Below the pieces are notes generated by a model. That model saw only the letters and a list, made by a program, of their open reading frames with translations. It did not search any database and was not told the DNA's origin. Below, one piece after another: positions 25,950-35,237 of a stretch of 50,397 nt of DNA. Positions within the stretch are counted from its first letter, which is position 1; each line of letters begins with the position of its first letter. This DNA comes from Alistipes sp. (GTDB lineage Bacteria > Bacteroidota > Bacteroidia > Bacteroidales > Rikenellaceae): NCBI GenBank assembly GCA_017546725.1, contig JAFYRX010000052.1:1-50397 (forward strand). Direction: 5' to 3'. Position numbers and translations under genes: made by a program.

Positions 25950-26585
25950 CTATTTCACTCTGATAATGTTAATTCCATCACGCAGAGGCAGAATCACACT
26001 CTCTACACGCTCATCCTCCTTCACTCTGCGATTAAACTCTATCAGAGCCTGCGTATGGTGGTCATTATGCGCTACGGGCTGCACAACCTTGCCATACCAC
26101 AAAATATTATCGGCCAAAATTACAGAGCCACTATGCAACAATCCTCCATCCATCAACATATCGTAATATGCAGGATACTCGCGTTTGTCGCCATCCATAA
26201 AGACCAAGTCGAACTGCTTGCCCAACTTCGGAGCAATATCCAATGCTGAGCCAACGTGCAAACGAATCTTGTCGCCATAGGGTGAGCGGTCAAAGAACGA
26301 CTGCGCCAATGCTTCCAACTCATCATCCACTTCGCAGGTATCAATCACTGCACCATCCTCCAATCCTGCAGCCATACACAAAGCCGAGTAACCCGTAAAA
26401 GTTCCAATCTCCAACACATTTTTCGGGCGGAACATCTTGACAATCAACTCTAGCAACTTACCCTGAATATGCCCAGATATCATTCTCGGATTAATCACTC
26501 TCAGGTGCGTTTCACGGTCCAACTCGTGCAACAAAGCATCTTCATCCGAAGAGTAATCGTGTATATATTTCTCTAATAAATCCAT
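25950..26585 (-). CDS. O-methyltransferase, caffeoyl-CoA/catechol-type fold
   Basis: A 211-aa class I SAM-dependent methyltransferase. The SAM-binding motif I is VLEIGTFTGYSALCMAAGL and the acidic motif II is DTCEVDDE. FDLVFMDGDKREYPAYYDM and ILADNILWYGKVV give the metal-ligand Asp/Asn pattern of the divalent-metal-dependent family (OMT_3). The substrate is not predictable from sequence. It follows the M16 peptidase by 72 nt, a gap that holds a dispersed palindromic repeat, and precedes the 66-aa gene by 30 nt. Confidence 0.9.
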   Translation of the reverse strand: MDLLEKYIHDYSSDEDALLHELDRETHLRVINPRMISGHIQGKLLELIVKMFRPKNVLEIGTFTGYSALCMAAGLEDGAVIDTCEVDDELEALAQSFFDRSPYGDKIRLHVGSALDIAPKLGKQFDLVFMDGDKREYPAYYDMLMDGGLLHSGSVILADNILWYGKVVQPVAHNDHHTQALIEFNRRVKEDERVESVILPLRDGINIIRVK

Positions 26586-26607
26586 CTATATATGAAATAT
26601 TATTTTT

Positions 26608-26648
26608 GTCATTACGAGGAGTGCAAGCAGCGTGGCAATCTCCTACGC
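26608..26648. repeat. Dispersed palindromic repeat, GTCATTACGAGG family
   Basis: The element begins GTCATTACGAGGAG and ends GTGGCAATCTCCTACGC, with GGAG/CTCC as an inverted pair. It closely resembles short palindromic elements of the GTCATTGCGAGG...GCAATCTC type that I know from many bacterial genomes. It lies in the gap between the M16 peptidase and O-methyltransferase genes. Confidence 0.7.
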
Positions 26649-26657
26649 TATTTAATA

Positions 26658-27875
26658 TTATTGATAAATCAACGTCGAAGTCTGCGAAAAAATCTCCTCA
26701 GCCACCTCCATTATCTGTTCAGCCTTCACAGCCGACACTTTTTTGTATACTTCTTCCATTGTATCTATCTCGTTATGCACCAACAGGCTTTTGCCTGCGC
26801 CTAACATATAACCCTCATTATTCTCCATCGAGATGGCCATCTGTGCCAGGAATTGACGTTTTATCATCGACAATCGACGCGCCGACAACGGTTCACTGCG
26901 CAACACCATCAACTCCTTATCTATCAACTCTCGGCAATAATCGCTATTATGATGGTCGCAACTAAAATATATAGCCACCGCACCACAATCGTTATAGGGC
27001 GTATATGCCGCCTCTATATTGTACGACAATCCATTCTTCTCTCGCAGTACCACATTCAAACGAGAGTTAGCCGACGGTCCTCCCAAAATATTTATCAACA
27101 ACGACAACGGCAGACGACGTTCCGAGTTAATATCGTAAGCCCGTGCTCCTACGATACAATGCGTCTGGTGTGTATGCTTATTCACCACTCGTTCAAACGC
27201 CTCAACCGCTTGAGGGCGAATACGTTCAAAACCTCTTTTTGTCTGAGCCACACCTTCAAAATACTTACACGCAACCCTCTGCACTGCACTGACCGACATC
27301 GAGCCTATCGACGAGAATACCATCTGGTCGGTAGTATGCGTGCGGGCTATAAATCTTCTTATCGAATCTCCATTATATTTCGCCAATGCCGCTTTCGTTC
27401 CCAAGATGTTGTGCCCCAACTCCGAGCCAGCGAACAACATATCCTCAAACGAATCAAAAATCATATCGGCAGGCGAATCCTTATAAGTGTTGATTTCATC
27501 AATAATCACCTCACGCTCTTTGGTCAACTCTTTATCGGGGAATGTGGAGTTAAAGGCCACATCCGAAATAAGTTCTACAGCCTTCGCGAAATCTCCGCGT
27601 AGGGTAGTGGCGTGAATAGTCGTATCCTCTTTTGTCGTATAGGCATTCAATTCGCCACCCAAATTCTCTAGACGGCAATTCACCTGATATGCCTTACGAT
27701 GCTTCGTACCTTTAAATATTGCGTGTTCAGCAAAGTGAGCCAAGCCGTATTCATCCCTCTGCTCATCTCGTGTACCAGCATTTACCACCAATGCACAATG
27801 CGTCACACCGCTCTTCACTCTGCGATGTATGCCTCGTATTCCATTCGATAATGTATATATTTCAAACTCCTTCAT
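26658..27875 (-). CDS. M16-family zinc metallopeptidase
   Basis: A 405-aa protein with the inverted zinc motif HFAEH (H47, E50, H51) and the distal Glu127 in EREVIIDEI, spaced 76 residues after H51 as in processing peptidases. Family blocks include LENLGGELNAYTTKEDTTIHA, TKAALAKYNGDSI and NILGGPSANSRLNVVLREKNGLSY, with the substrate-side Arg/Tyr near the C-terminal half. It has no signal peptide, so it is probably cytoplasmic. The length fits single M16 units that act as dimers. It starts 31 nt after uvrA. The substrate is unknown. Confidence 0.92.
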   Translation of the reverse strand: MKEFEIYTLSNGIRGIHRRVKSGVTHCALVVNAGTRDEQRDEYGLAHFAEHAIFKGTKHRKAYQVNCRLENLGGELNAYTTKEDTTIHATTLRGDFAKAVELISDVAFNSTFPDKELTKEREVIIDEINTYKDSPADMIFDSFEDMLFAGSELGHNILGTKAALAKYNGDSIRRFIARTHTTDQMVFSSIGSMSVSAVQRVACKYFEGVAQTKRGFERIRPQAVEAFERVVNKHTHQTHCIVGARAYDINSERRLPLSLLINILGGPSANSRLNVVLREKNGLSYNIEAAYTPYNDCGAVAIYFSCDHHNSDYCRELIDKELMVLRSEPLSARRLSMIKRQFLAQMAISMENNEGYMLGAGKSLLVHNEIDTMEEVYKKVSAVKAEQIMEVAEEIFSQTSTLIYQ

Positions 27876-27906
27876 TTATTGTTAAGGCTCTTTGCTCAAC
27901 TAAACT

Positions 27907-30696
27907 TTACGACCTGTTATGCTCCTTCAAGAAATGCCCCGTATGACTCTCCTTACACTCCTCCAAATCCTGCGGCGTACCCTCAAAGACGATTTTTCCA
28001 CCCTTGTCTCCCGCTTCAGGTCCGAGGTCGATTACCCAATCGGCACACTTGATAACATCCATATTATGCTCCACCACGACAATCGTGTGGCCATTTGCTA
28101 TCAATGCATCGAAAGCCTTCAACAAACGATTGATATCGTGAAAGTGCAAACCCGTCGTAGGCTCGTCAAATATAAACATTATCTGTCGCTGCACACTATC
28201 CTTCGCCAGGAACGATGCCAACTTCACGCGCTGACTCTCACCTCCCGACAACGTCGACGATGATTGTCCCAAACGTACATATCCCAAACCTACATCCTGC
28301 AACGGTTGCAGACGCTCAACGATACGGCGGCACGTAGCATCACTTTTATCCTCAGCAAAAAACTCTATAGCATCATCCACTGTCATCTCCAGCACATCAT
28401 AGATATTCTTGCCGCGATATTTTATCTCCAATATTTCATCCTTGAAACGCTTGCCGTGACACGCCTCACAAACCAACTCCACGTCGGCCATAAACTGCAT
28501 ACTCACCTTGATAGTACCTTCACCCTGACACTCTTCACAACGACCTCCAGCCACATTAAACGAGAACGATGCAGCCGACAATCCCGTATGCACAGCCTGT
28601 GGTTGGTCAGCAAACAATTTTCGTATCTCATCATACGCCTTGAGGTATGTAACAGGGTTCGAGCGAGAAGATTTACCAATAGGATTCTGGTCCACAATCT
28701 CCACCGATGACAACATAGCCACATCGCCCTCCAATGCATCGAAATCACCAGGTTTTAATCCCGTATCGAACAACTGACGACGCAGAGCAGGGTAGAGTAT
28801 TCCCTTCGCCAACGACGATTTACCACTACCGCTGACTCCTGTAATGCAGGTCATCACACCCAACGGTACTCTCACATCAATATTCTGCAAGTTATTTTCT
28901 CGCGCACCACGCAATACAATACTATTGCTCCAGCCTCTTACCGACGACGGACGCTCAATCTCGCGTTTATGAGTCAAATAATCTGCCGTCAGACTATTCT
29001 TTGACTTTAACAGACTCTTCAGCGGACCACTAAAAACAATCTCGCCACCTTTTTCTCCAGCACGGGGACCCACATCTACAACATAATCAGCCGCACGAAT
29101 CACCTCCTCTTCGTGTTCTACAACTATTACCGTATTGCCCAAATCACGCAACTGTTTCAGCACCTTAATCAGGCGATGCGTATCTCGAGGATGCAGACCA
29201 ATACTCGGCTCATCGAGTATATAGAGCGAACCCACAAGACTACTTCCCAACGATGTCGAGAGATTGATTCGCTGACTCTCTCCACCCGAAAGTGTCGAAG
29301 ACAAACGGTCCAAAGTCAAATAGCCGAGACCTACATCCGACAAATATGAAAGTCTGTTTTTTATCTCTATCAATATTCGTTTTGCAGTCTTCTCATCATA
29401 GGCATCGAGTTGCAATTCGCCAAAGAACTTTATCAGTTCATCGACAGTCATTTTGACCAATTCAGCAATACTCTTTCCGCCAACTTTCACATACAAAGCC
29501 TCCTTACGCAGGCGGCTACCACCGCAAGTATGGCACGTCGTCTTTCCCGTATAACGAGCCTTCATCACACGAAACTGAATCTTTCGACGCTCGCTCTCTA
29601 TGTATTGAAAAAACTCATCCAGACCGTGAAAATACTCATTTCCACTCCACAACAGATGTCGCTGCTCCTCAGTCAACTTATAATAGGGCTCGTGAATCGG
29701 GAAATCAAACAGATATGCATTATTTATCAACTGCTCCTTCCACTTCTTCATCGTCGCACCTCGCCAACAAGCCACAGCATCATCATATATGGTCTTACTC
29801 TTATCGGGTACAACCAAATCCTCGTCAATACCTACAATCTTGCCATAACCTTCACAAGCGGGACAGGCTCCTATTGGATTATTGAAACTAAACAAATGCT
29901 CCGTCGGCTGTTCAAACTCTATCCCGTCAGCCTCAAAACGTGCTGAGAAATCACGCACCTCTCCGCCAATTATCACTGAGCATTCATCCTCTCCATAACT
30001 ATATGCTCGCGCCACAGAATCGCGCATACGCAGCAGTGTTTCATCATCATCCGCCACACGCAATCGGTCAATTACCAGCGCCACACCATCTGCCGTACTC
30101 TCCAACGAAATAGTAGGCATAAAATCCTCAATGGTGACAGCCTCGCCATCTACCCACAGACGCATAAATCCCTCTGCGAGAAGTTGCAGTATTCGCTCGA
30201 TAAGAGTCTCGCCATTTCGCAATCTCAAAGGTGTCGTAATAACAATCCTCTCTCCCAAGCCCTTTTCAAGCATATATGCCACCACATCATCTACGCCATA
30301 GCACTTCACCTCCTGTCCCGATACGGGCGAGAAGGTATGTCCCACGCGAGAAAATAACAACTTCAAATAATCATATATCTCGGTTGTAGTTCCTACCGTC
30401 GAACGAGGGTTGCGCGTATTAACCTTCTGCTCAATAGCAATAGCGGGGGCTATACCCGCAATCAAATCAACATCGGGCTTAGTAATACGCCCCAAAAACT
30501 GACGCGCATAAGCCGACAGGCTCTCTACATAGCGACGCTGACCTTCGGCATAGATAGTATCAAAGGCAAGTGTCGATTTTCCCGACCCCGACAGACCTGT
30601 GATAACAGTCAGCGTGTTATGCGGAATCTCCAAATCAACACTCTTCAAATTATGGACTCTTGCGCCCTTGATATATATCGTTTTGTCTTGTGACAT
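27907..30696 (-). CDS. uvrA: Excinuclease ABC subunit A
   Basis: Started at MSQDKTIYIKGARVHNL (30696), the protein is 929 aa, normal for UvrA; the 8 extra codons upstream overlap yigZ. It has two ABC modules, with Walker A GLSGSGKSTLAFDTIY and GVSGSGKSSLAKGILY, and signatures TLSGGESQRINL and TLSGGESQRVKL. Zinc fingers are visible in CPACEGYGKI, CHTCGGSRL and CEECQGEGT...CEACHGKRF. It scans DNA for bulky lesions and loads UvrB. It begins 13 nt after the yigZ stop in the dapB-led operon. Confidence 0.98.
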   Translation of the reverse strand: MSQDKTIYIKGARVHNLKSVDLEIPHNTLTVITGLSGSGKSTLAFDTIYAEGQRRYVESLSAYARQFLGRITKPDVDLIAGIAPAIAIEQKVNTRNPRSTVGTTTEIYDYLKLLFSRVGHTFSPVSGQEVKCYGVDDVVAYMLEKGLGERIVITTPLRLRNGETLIERILQLLAEGFMRLWVDGEAVTIEDFMPTISLESTADGVALVIDRLRVADDDETLLRMRDSVARAYSYGEDECSVIIGGEVRDFSARFEADGIEFEQPTEHLFSFNNPIGACPACEGYGKIVGIDEDLVVPDKSKTIYDDAVACWRGATMKKWKEQLINNAYLFDFPIHEPYYKLTEEQRHLLWSGNEYFHGLDEFFQYIESERRKIQFRVMKARYTGKTTCHTCGGSRLRKEALYVKVGGKSIAELVKMTVDELIKFFGELQLDAYDEKTAKRILIEIKNRLSYLSDVGLGYLTLDRLSSTLSGGESQRINLSTSLGSSLVGSLYILDEPSIGLHPRDTHRLIKVLKQLRDLGNTVIVVEHEEEVIRAADYVVDVGPRAGEKGGEIVFSGPLKSLLKSKNSLTADYLTHKREIERPSSVRGWSNSIVLRGARENNLQNIDVRVPLGVMTCITGVSGSGKSSLAKGILYPALRRQLFDTGLKPGDFDALEGDVAMLSSVEIVDQNPIGKSSRSNPVTYLKAYDEIRKLFADQPQAVHTGLSAASFSFNVAGGRCEECQGEGTIKVSMQFMADVELVCEACHGKRFKDEILEIKYRGKNIYDVLEMTVDDAIEFFAEDKSDATCRRIVERLQPLQDVGLGYVRLGQSSSTLSGGESQRVKLASFLAKDSVQRQIMFIFDEPTTGLHFHDINRLLKAFDALIANGHTIVVVEHNMDVIKCADWVIDLGPEAGDKGGKIVFEGTPQDLEECKESHTGHFLKEHNRS

Positions 30697-30709
30697 CTCT
30701 TTTCCTATC

Positions 30710-31321
30710 TTACTCCACAACCTCCACTATAGCACCATCGACCTTCTTTAGGCGCCCAAGCACTATATCGGCCTTGCTATTTCTTACCGCGAGCATCATC
30801 GTACATAGATTATCAAACACTTGCGACATCACCACAGGCTGCTCCTCCTTGATTATTCGCATCACATCATTCATCACTATATACGAAAACTCCACCTGAA
30901 TATGCGTATCCACCGTACGCTCCACAATCACGGATGCGTCCAATGCCGCCGCAGCCGACTCCTTATATGCAGCAATCAAACCTGGCACACCCAACTTCGT
31001 ACCACCAAAGTATCTCACGACTACAATCAGGCAATTTGTCACCTCGCGCGAAAGCATCTGCCCCAAGATAGGCTTACCAGCCGTGCTCGATGGCTCGCCA
31101 TCATCATTCGCACGAAAACGCTCACCAAACGGGCCTAAACGCCAAGCGTAGCAATGGTGTGTCGCATCGTAATACTGTTTACGCAGACGCTCCAAATGAG
31201 CCGCAATCTCCTCTTCACTCTCAACGTGGAAAGCGTAACAAAGGAACTTACTGCTCTTCTCCTTGAAGATAGCCTCGGCATTACCCTCAACGGTCAAATA
31301 ACTATCTTTGGTCTGCTCCAC
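30710..31321 (-). CDS. yigZ: YigZ/IMPACT-family protein
   Basis: A 203-aa protein with the N-terminal IMPACT fold (residues about 15-120: KSSKFLCYAFHVESEEE, DATHHCYAWRLG, FRANDDGEPSSTAGKPIL, NCLIVVVRYFGGTKLGVPGLI) and a C-terminal DUF1949-type ferredoxin-like domain from about 135. Family members associate with ribosome or translation control. The exact bacterial function is not settled. It lies between lepB (12 nt upstream) and uvrA. Confidence 0.92.
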   Translation of the reverse strand: MEQTKDSYLTVEGNAEAIFKEKSSKFLCYAFHVESEEEIAAHLERLRKQYYDATHHCYAWRLGPFGERFRANDDGEPSSTAGKPILGQMLSREVTNCLIVVVRYFGGTKLGVPGLIAAYKESAAAALDASVIVERTVDTHIQVEFSYIVMNDVMRIIKEEQPVVMSQVFDNLCTMMLAVRNSKADIVLGRLKKVDGAIVEVVE

Positions 31322-31333
31322 CTCTTCGCTCGT

Positions 31334-32680
31334 TTATCGCACCTTGTTAAACAATCTCTCCCAACGGATATTTGCAGGAAAACTCTTATCTGCATCCAGC
31401 GAGAGCCATATAAACGAAGCCTTACCTACGATATGGTCTTCGGGCACAAATCCCCAGTAGCGTGAATCTGCTGAATTGTGACGATTGTCACCCATCATCC
31501 AATAGTAATCCATCTTGAAGGTATAACTATCGCATTTTTGGCCATTGATGTAATATTCGCCATCACGCACCTCTACATCGTTATCCTCATAAACATCAAT
31601 CGCGCGCTCATACAGAGGCCACGTCTGTGCATTAAGTTCAATCGTCTCACCCTTCTTGGGTATCCACAGCGGACCAAAGTTATCCGCAGTCCAATTATAC
31701 GCATCGCTATGAGGGAAGGCTTCATCCTCGGCCGTAAAACGAGACACGCTGATTACATTATCCATCTTGAGCAACTGCTCTACCATACTCTCCGTCAGCG
31801 GAGTGAAGTAACTTGAGCCATTGCCCGACATTTCGGTGATACCCATCTTCTCTACAGCGTAGGCACTCAACGGCGACGATGTACGAATCGTGTAGCAATA
31901 CTGCACCTCTCCAATCTTCTCCTGCGGCTTATCGTTTACAAACAACTCACCATCTACGATACGCACCTCATCACCAGGCAAGGCCACGCATCGTTTGATA
32001 TAATTCTCTCTCTTATCGACAGGGCGACTGATTATCGTATAATCACGCTCCAACGCCTTACGACCTGCCACAGGACCTAACTCAGCCTCATACTCTCGCA
32101 CCACATCGTAATATGTTATGGCCTGATTCTCCAGCAACACGGTATCGCCCGCAGGGAAGTTAAACACCACAACATCATTGCGCTCGATATCACGCAAACC
32201 CTTCAATCGCTTATATGGCCACTTTATAGCCTCACTAAACGACTTCTTCGTTGTTGACAATGGCATCGTATGATGTACAAACGGGAACGACAATGGGGTA
32301 TTGGGCATCTTCGGGCCATAAGTGACCTTGCTTACATAGAGATAATCTCCCACCAGCAGAGTCTTCTCCATTGACGACGATGGAATCACATACATCTGGA
32401 AGAAGAATATATGAATAAGCGAAGCCACAACCGTAGCAAACACTATCGCATTTACCCACTCGTAGATACTACGATATGTCGAACTCTTCTCACACAGAGC
32501 CTCGTTCTTGCTACCGATATAGCGGTACATATATTTGGTGATATAGATATCGTAAATCACCGCCACGCCCAGCAGCATCCACAAGTTACCAGTCCATACC
32601 ACAAACCACAACACATAGAGCAGAGTCGCCAAAGCAAACCCCACCCATTTATTGCCTAAAAATTTCTTTATCTTTTCCAT
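31334..32680 (-). CDS. lepB: Signal peptidase I
   Basis: A 448-aa membrane serine protease that removes Sec signal peptides outside the inner membrane. It has N-terminal hydrophobic segments at about 13-30, 32-50 and 76-96. The catalytic Ser103 is in YVIPSSSMEKTLLVGDYL. The general-base Lys229 is in YIKRCVALPGDEV. Box E is GDNRHNSADSRYWGFVPEDHIVG. It is longer than E. coli LepB because of an insertion between residues 120 and 215 and another of about 120 residues in the C-terminal half, as in other Bacteroidales. It lies 23 nt after dapB. Confidence 0.96.
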   Translation of the reverse strand: MEKIKKFLGNKWVGFALATLLYVLWFVVWTGNLWMLLGVAVIYDIYITKYMYRYIGSKNEALCEKSSTYRSIYEWVNAIVFATVVASLIHIFFFQMYVIPSSSMEKTLLVGDYLYVSKVTYGPKMPNTPLSFPFVHHTMPLSTTKKSFSEAIKWPYKRLKGLRDIERNDVVVFNFPAGDTVLLENQAITYYDVVREYEAELGPVAGRKALERDYTIISRPVDKRENYIKRCVALPGDEVRIVDGELFVNDKPQEKIGEVQYCYTIRTSSPLSAYAVEKMGITEMSGNGSSYFTPLTESMVEQLLKMDNVISVSRFTAEDEAFPHSDAYNWTADNFGPLWIPKKGETIELNAQTWPLYERAIDVYEDNDVEVRDGEYYINGQKCDSYTFKMDYYWMMGDNRHNSADSRYWGFVPEDHIVGKASFIWLSLDADKSFPANIRWERLFNKVR

Positions 32681-32703
32681 CTTTCAAAAACTCTCTTTCC
32701 TCT

Positions 32704-33414
32704 CTAAAACAAATCCTCCATCGTATATACACCCTTCTTGCCGCAGAGGAACTCCGCAGCCACCACAGCGCCCAAAGCCAACGTACGGCGATTCTTTATC
32801 GAGTGGCGAATTTCCAACACATCATCCTCCGAAGTATATGTCACCGTATGGTCTCCAGGCGTCATACCCACTCGGAACGACTCAATACCCACCTTGTCAG
32901 CCTCTGCCGTAGGCTCATTCACCCAACCACTCTTGCCGTCCAATCGTGCAATGATATCCTCGGCCAATGTCACGGCCGTACCACTTGGCGAATCCTTCTT
33001 CTCGGTGTGATGAGTCTCTGTGAGTGCCACCTCATAACCCTTAAAGCGATTCATCATCTTTGCCAACTCACGATTCAAGCGGAACATCAGATTAACTCCC
33101 AACGAATAGTTCGACGCATAGAACATCGCGCCACCCGTCTGCTTACACAACTCCTGCAACTCGGCCAACTTATCGGTCCAACCTGTCGTACCGCTCACAA
33201 CCGCAGCACCACACTCCAAACACTTGCGGATATTGCCGTAAGCCGTCGATGGGGTAGTGAACTCTATCGCCACATCCACCTTCGCAAGATTCTCCGCCGT
33301 CAAGTCTGCGGCGTTATCAACGTCAATAATGAGGTTCACTTCGTGACCTCGCTGGTTTAATATCTTCTCTATCTCACGGCCCATCTTACCGTAGCCGATA
33401 ATTGCTGCTTTCAT
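32704..33414 (-). CDS. dapB: 4-hydroxy-tetrahydrodipicolinate reductase
   Basis: A 236-aa enzyme of the lysine/diaminopimelate pathway. The dinucleotide-binding motif is IIGYGKMGREIE (residues 5-16). The active-site loop is ETHHTEKKDSPSGTAVTLAEDI, with the catalytic His pair and Lys. VVSGTTGWTDK and FYASNYSLGVNL are further DapB blocks. It is the first gene of the long minus-strand run, behind a full consensus promoter at 33533-33564 with a leader of about 110 nt that contains a dispersed repeat. Confidence 0.96.
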   Translation of the reverse strand: MKAAIIGYGKMGREIEKILNQRGHEVNLIIDVDNAADLTAENLAKVDVAIEFTTPSTAYGNIRKCLECGAAVVSGTTGWTDKLAELQELCKQTGGAMFYASNYSLGVNLMFRLNRELAKMMNRFKGYEVALTETHHTEKKDSPSGTAVTLAEDIIARLDGKSGWVNEPTAEADKVGIESFRVGMTPGDHTVTYTSEDDVLEIRHSIKNRRTLALGAVVAAEFLCGKKGVYTMEDLF

Positions 33415-33446
33415 ATCTTGGTTATTTTATTTTACTCTATACATAC

Positions 33447-33484
33447 TCTCTCCACCGAGCCCACAGGCAAGGATTAGAGTCTCA
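33447..33484. repeat. Dispersed repeat, CTCCACCGAGCC family, copy 1
   Basis: The 34 bp from 33450 match 28 of 34 positions at 48222-48255, beginning CTCCACCGAGCC and ending GAG(T/A)CTC. It lies in the 5' leader of the dapB transcript. No clear terminal inverted repeats frame this copy. Confidence 0.6.
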
Positions 33485-33532
33485 AATATCAATTTTTCTC
33501 ACGCACACGTCTCACGCGCGTGTATTATCTTG

Positions 33533-33564
33533 CAAAGATAATCAAAATATTCTCTTTTCACAAA
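33533..33564 (-). promoter_or_regulatory. Promoter of the dapB-lepB-yigZ-uvrA operon
   Basis: TATCTTTG (33533-33540, minus strand) and TTTG (33561-33564) with a 20-bp spacer match the Bacteroidota consensus. Transcription would begin near 33526, about 110 nt before dapB. Confidence 0.75.
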
Positions 33565-33634
33565 AATTCCACCTTTCGACTATATTTCCGAAAAATTTCC
33601 TAACTTTACACCAAACAAACACAAACCACAGACT

Positions 33635-34042
33635 ATGAAACCAACTCTTGCAATCCGATTTTTTGCCGCATTTTTTCTTCTCTCTGCGGTTGCTTGCTCA
33701 CCGCTACACACTAACCGCATATCATTCGGCTCACTCGACGCCGACAAATACGCAAAACTCATTCAAAAAGACAATGTTACACTCGTCGATGTCCGCACAG
33801 CCGAGGAGTTTGCCGCAGGCCATATCGTAGGCGCAAAATACAACATCGACGTACGCAAATCCACCTTCATCGATGATGCCGAAAAGGCACTCCCCAACAA
33901 AGGCATAATCGCAGTTTATTGTAAGGGAGGCGTGCGCAGTAAAACAGCGGCCTCACAACTTGCTGCACGCGGTTACAAGGTCGTAGAACTCCGTACAGGC
34001 TACGACGGCTGGGTAAAATCAGGTGGCAAAACCGAGAAATAA
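33635..34042 (+). CDS. Rhodanese-domain lipoprotein
   Basis: A 135-aa protein with a lipoprotein signal ending SAVAC (Cys21) and one rhodanese domain (about 30-130). The active-site loop is CKGGVR (C96 to R101), which keeps the catalytic cysteine. VDVRTAEEFAAGHIVGAKYNIDV is the upstream CH2-type motif. It is probably anchored in the periplasm and handles sulfane sulfur or acts as a redox partner. The substrate is unknown. A TAACTTTA sequence at 33601-33608 may be its -7 element. It is 37 nt upstream of the GH20-like pair and could be co-transcribed with it. Confidence 0.88.
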   Translation: MKPTLAIRFFAAFFLLSAVACSPLHTNRISFGSLDADKYAKLIQKDNVTLVDVRTAEEFAAGHIVGAKYNIDVRKSTFIDDAEKALPNKGIIAVYCKGGVRSKTAASQLAARGYKVVELRTGYDGWVKSGGKTEK

Positions 34043-34079
34043 CAAGAATAACGAGACCAAAAACTAATAACGCAAATAT

Positions 34080-35216
34080 ATGAACAGAAAAGAATTTATT
34101 TTCCAGACTGCCGTTGGCTTGGCAGCATTGGGTGTTGGCGTAAGTTGCGCAAAGCAAGCAACTCAAAAAATTCCCAAATTCGGCCCTCAAACAGCCGCCC
34201 CCGAATTTGGCAATATCCGTGCATTATTACTCCATTTAGGCAGCAATATGTGGTGCGATTATCCCACCGAACTAATGGGCGCACCCGCTCCCGAAAGCGC
34301 AGAAACTTTGGATGTAAAACCCGAATTTAGCCTTATTTGGAGCGACGAAAAATGGCGTGAGGTCACCGACCGCGCAGCACAAGCGGGTGTCAATATGATA
34401 GTCATCGACTTGGGCGAAGCCTTGTTCTATCCCAGCCACCCCGAATTGGCTATCGAAGGCACTTGGAGTGTCGAGAAGATGCAGGCCGAAATCAGACACC
34501 TCAATAGCCAGGGCATCGAAGTAATCCCCAAACTAAACTTCTCAACCACCCATAATGGCTGGATGGGCGACTACTCTCATATGGTATCATCCAAACCGTA
34601 TTATCGTATGTGTGAAGATGTTATACGCGACACAGTCGAGATTTTCGGCAACCCTCGTTACTTCCACATCGGCTTTGACGAAGAGCGCGCATCATTCCAG
34701 GAGAGCGAAGATTTCCAATACATCTGCGTACGCAATGGCGAATACTGGTGGAAGGATTTCCTTCACATCGTCAACACTGTTGAGAAGTATGGCGCACGTC
34801 CCTGGATGTGGAGTGATTACGGCTGGCGAAACGAAGAATTTTACGAGCGTTGTCCCAAGAGCGTTATCCAGCAGAATTGGTTCTACGACGAATCATACGG
34901 AGGTTTCGACATCAAGACAAACACGACATCTGATGCTATGATTCTGCAGGCATTCTACAAATTGGACGAGGCCGGTTTCGACCAAGTTCCTTGTGGCACA
35001 AATTGGATTGGTTGGGAGCGTTCAAAACTTTGCGTTGGCGCAGATGATGTCATAGGCAAACTCGTAAAATTTGGACGCGAGGAAATCTCCAAAGAACACC
35101 TTATGGGCTTTATGATGACCACGTGGGAAATCTACGCTTGGCGAGGCATCAGCAGAGAGGAACACCACCAGAAGATACTGGACGGCATCGACCTATTTGC
35201 CGAAGCAATGAAGTAA
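34080..35216 (+). CDS. GH20-like TIM-barrel protein with N-terminal export signal, paralogue 1
   Basis: A 378-aa protein. The N-terminus MNRKEFIFQTAVGLAALGVGVSC has a hydrophobic core and Cys23, so it may be a lipoprotein, although the residue at -3 is Gly. It starts MNRKEF like Tat substrates but has only one of the paired arginines. The body has FHIGFDEE (D200-E201), which matches the HIGxDE acid pair of family 20 glycoside hydrolases. Conserved blocks include NFSTTHNGWMGDYSHM and KSVIQQNWFYDESYGGFD. The length is that of a single catalytic domain. Sugar hydrolysis is plausible but the substrate cannot be named. The next gene is a close paralogue 21 nt away. Confidence 0.65.
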   Translation: MNRKEFIFQTAVGLAALGVGVSCAKQATQKIPKFGPQTAAPEFGNIRALLLHLGSNMWCDYPTELMGAPAPESAETLDVKPEFSLIWSDEKWREVTDRAAQAGVNMIVIDLGEALFYPSHPELAIEGTWSVEKMQAEIRHLNSQGIEVIPKLNFSTTHNGWMGDYSHMVSSKPYYRMCEDVIRDTVEIFGNPRYFHIGFDEERASFQESEDFQYICVRNGEYWWKDFLHIVNTVEKYGARPWMWSDYGWRNEEFYERCPKSVIQQNWFYDESYGGFDIKTNTTSDAMILQAFYKLDEAGFDQVPCGTNWIGWERSKLCVGADDVIGKLVKFGREEISKEHLMGFMMTTWEIYAWRGISREEHHQKILDGIDLFAEAMK

Positions 35217-35237
35217 AACCTCTCAAATTACTATCCT

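Noticed and set aside
26853-27602. Plus-strand open frame of 249 codons opposite the M16 peptidase
   Set aside because: Antisense to a gene with clear catalytic motifs; the translation is rich in Arg, His, Thr and Ile with no fold-like pattern.
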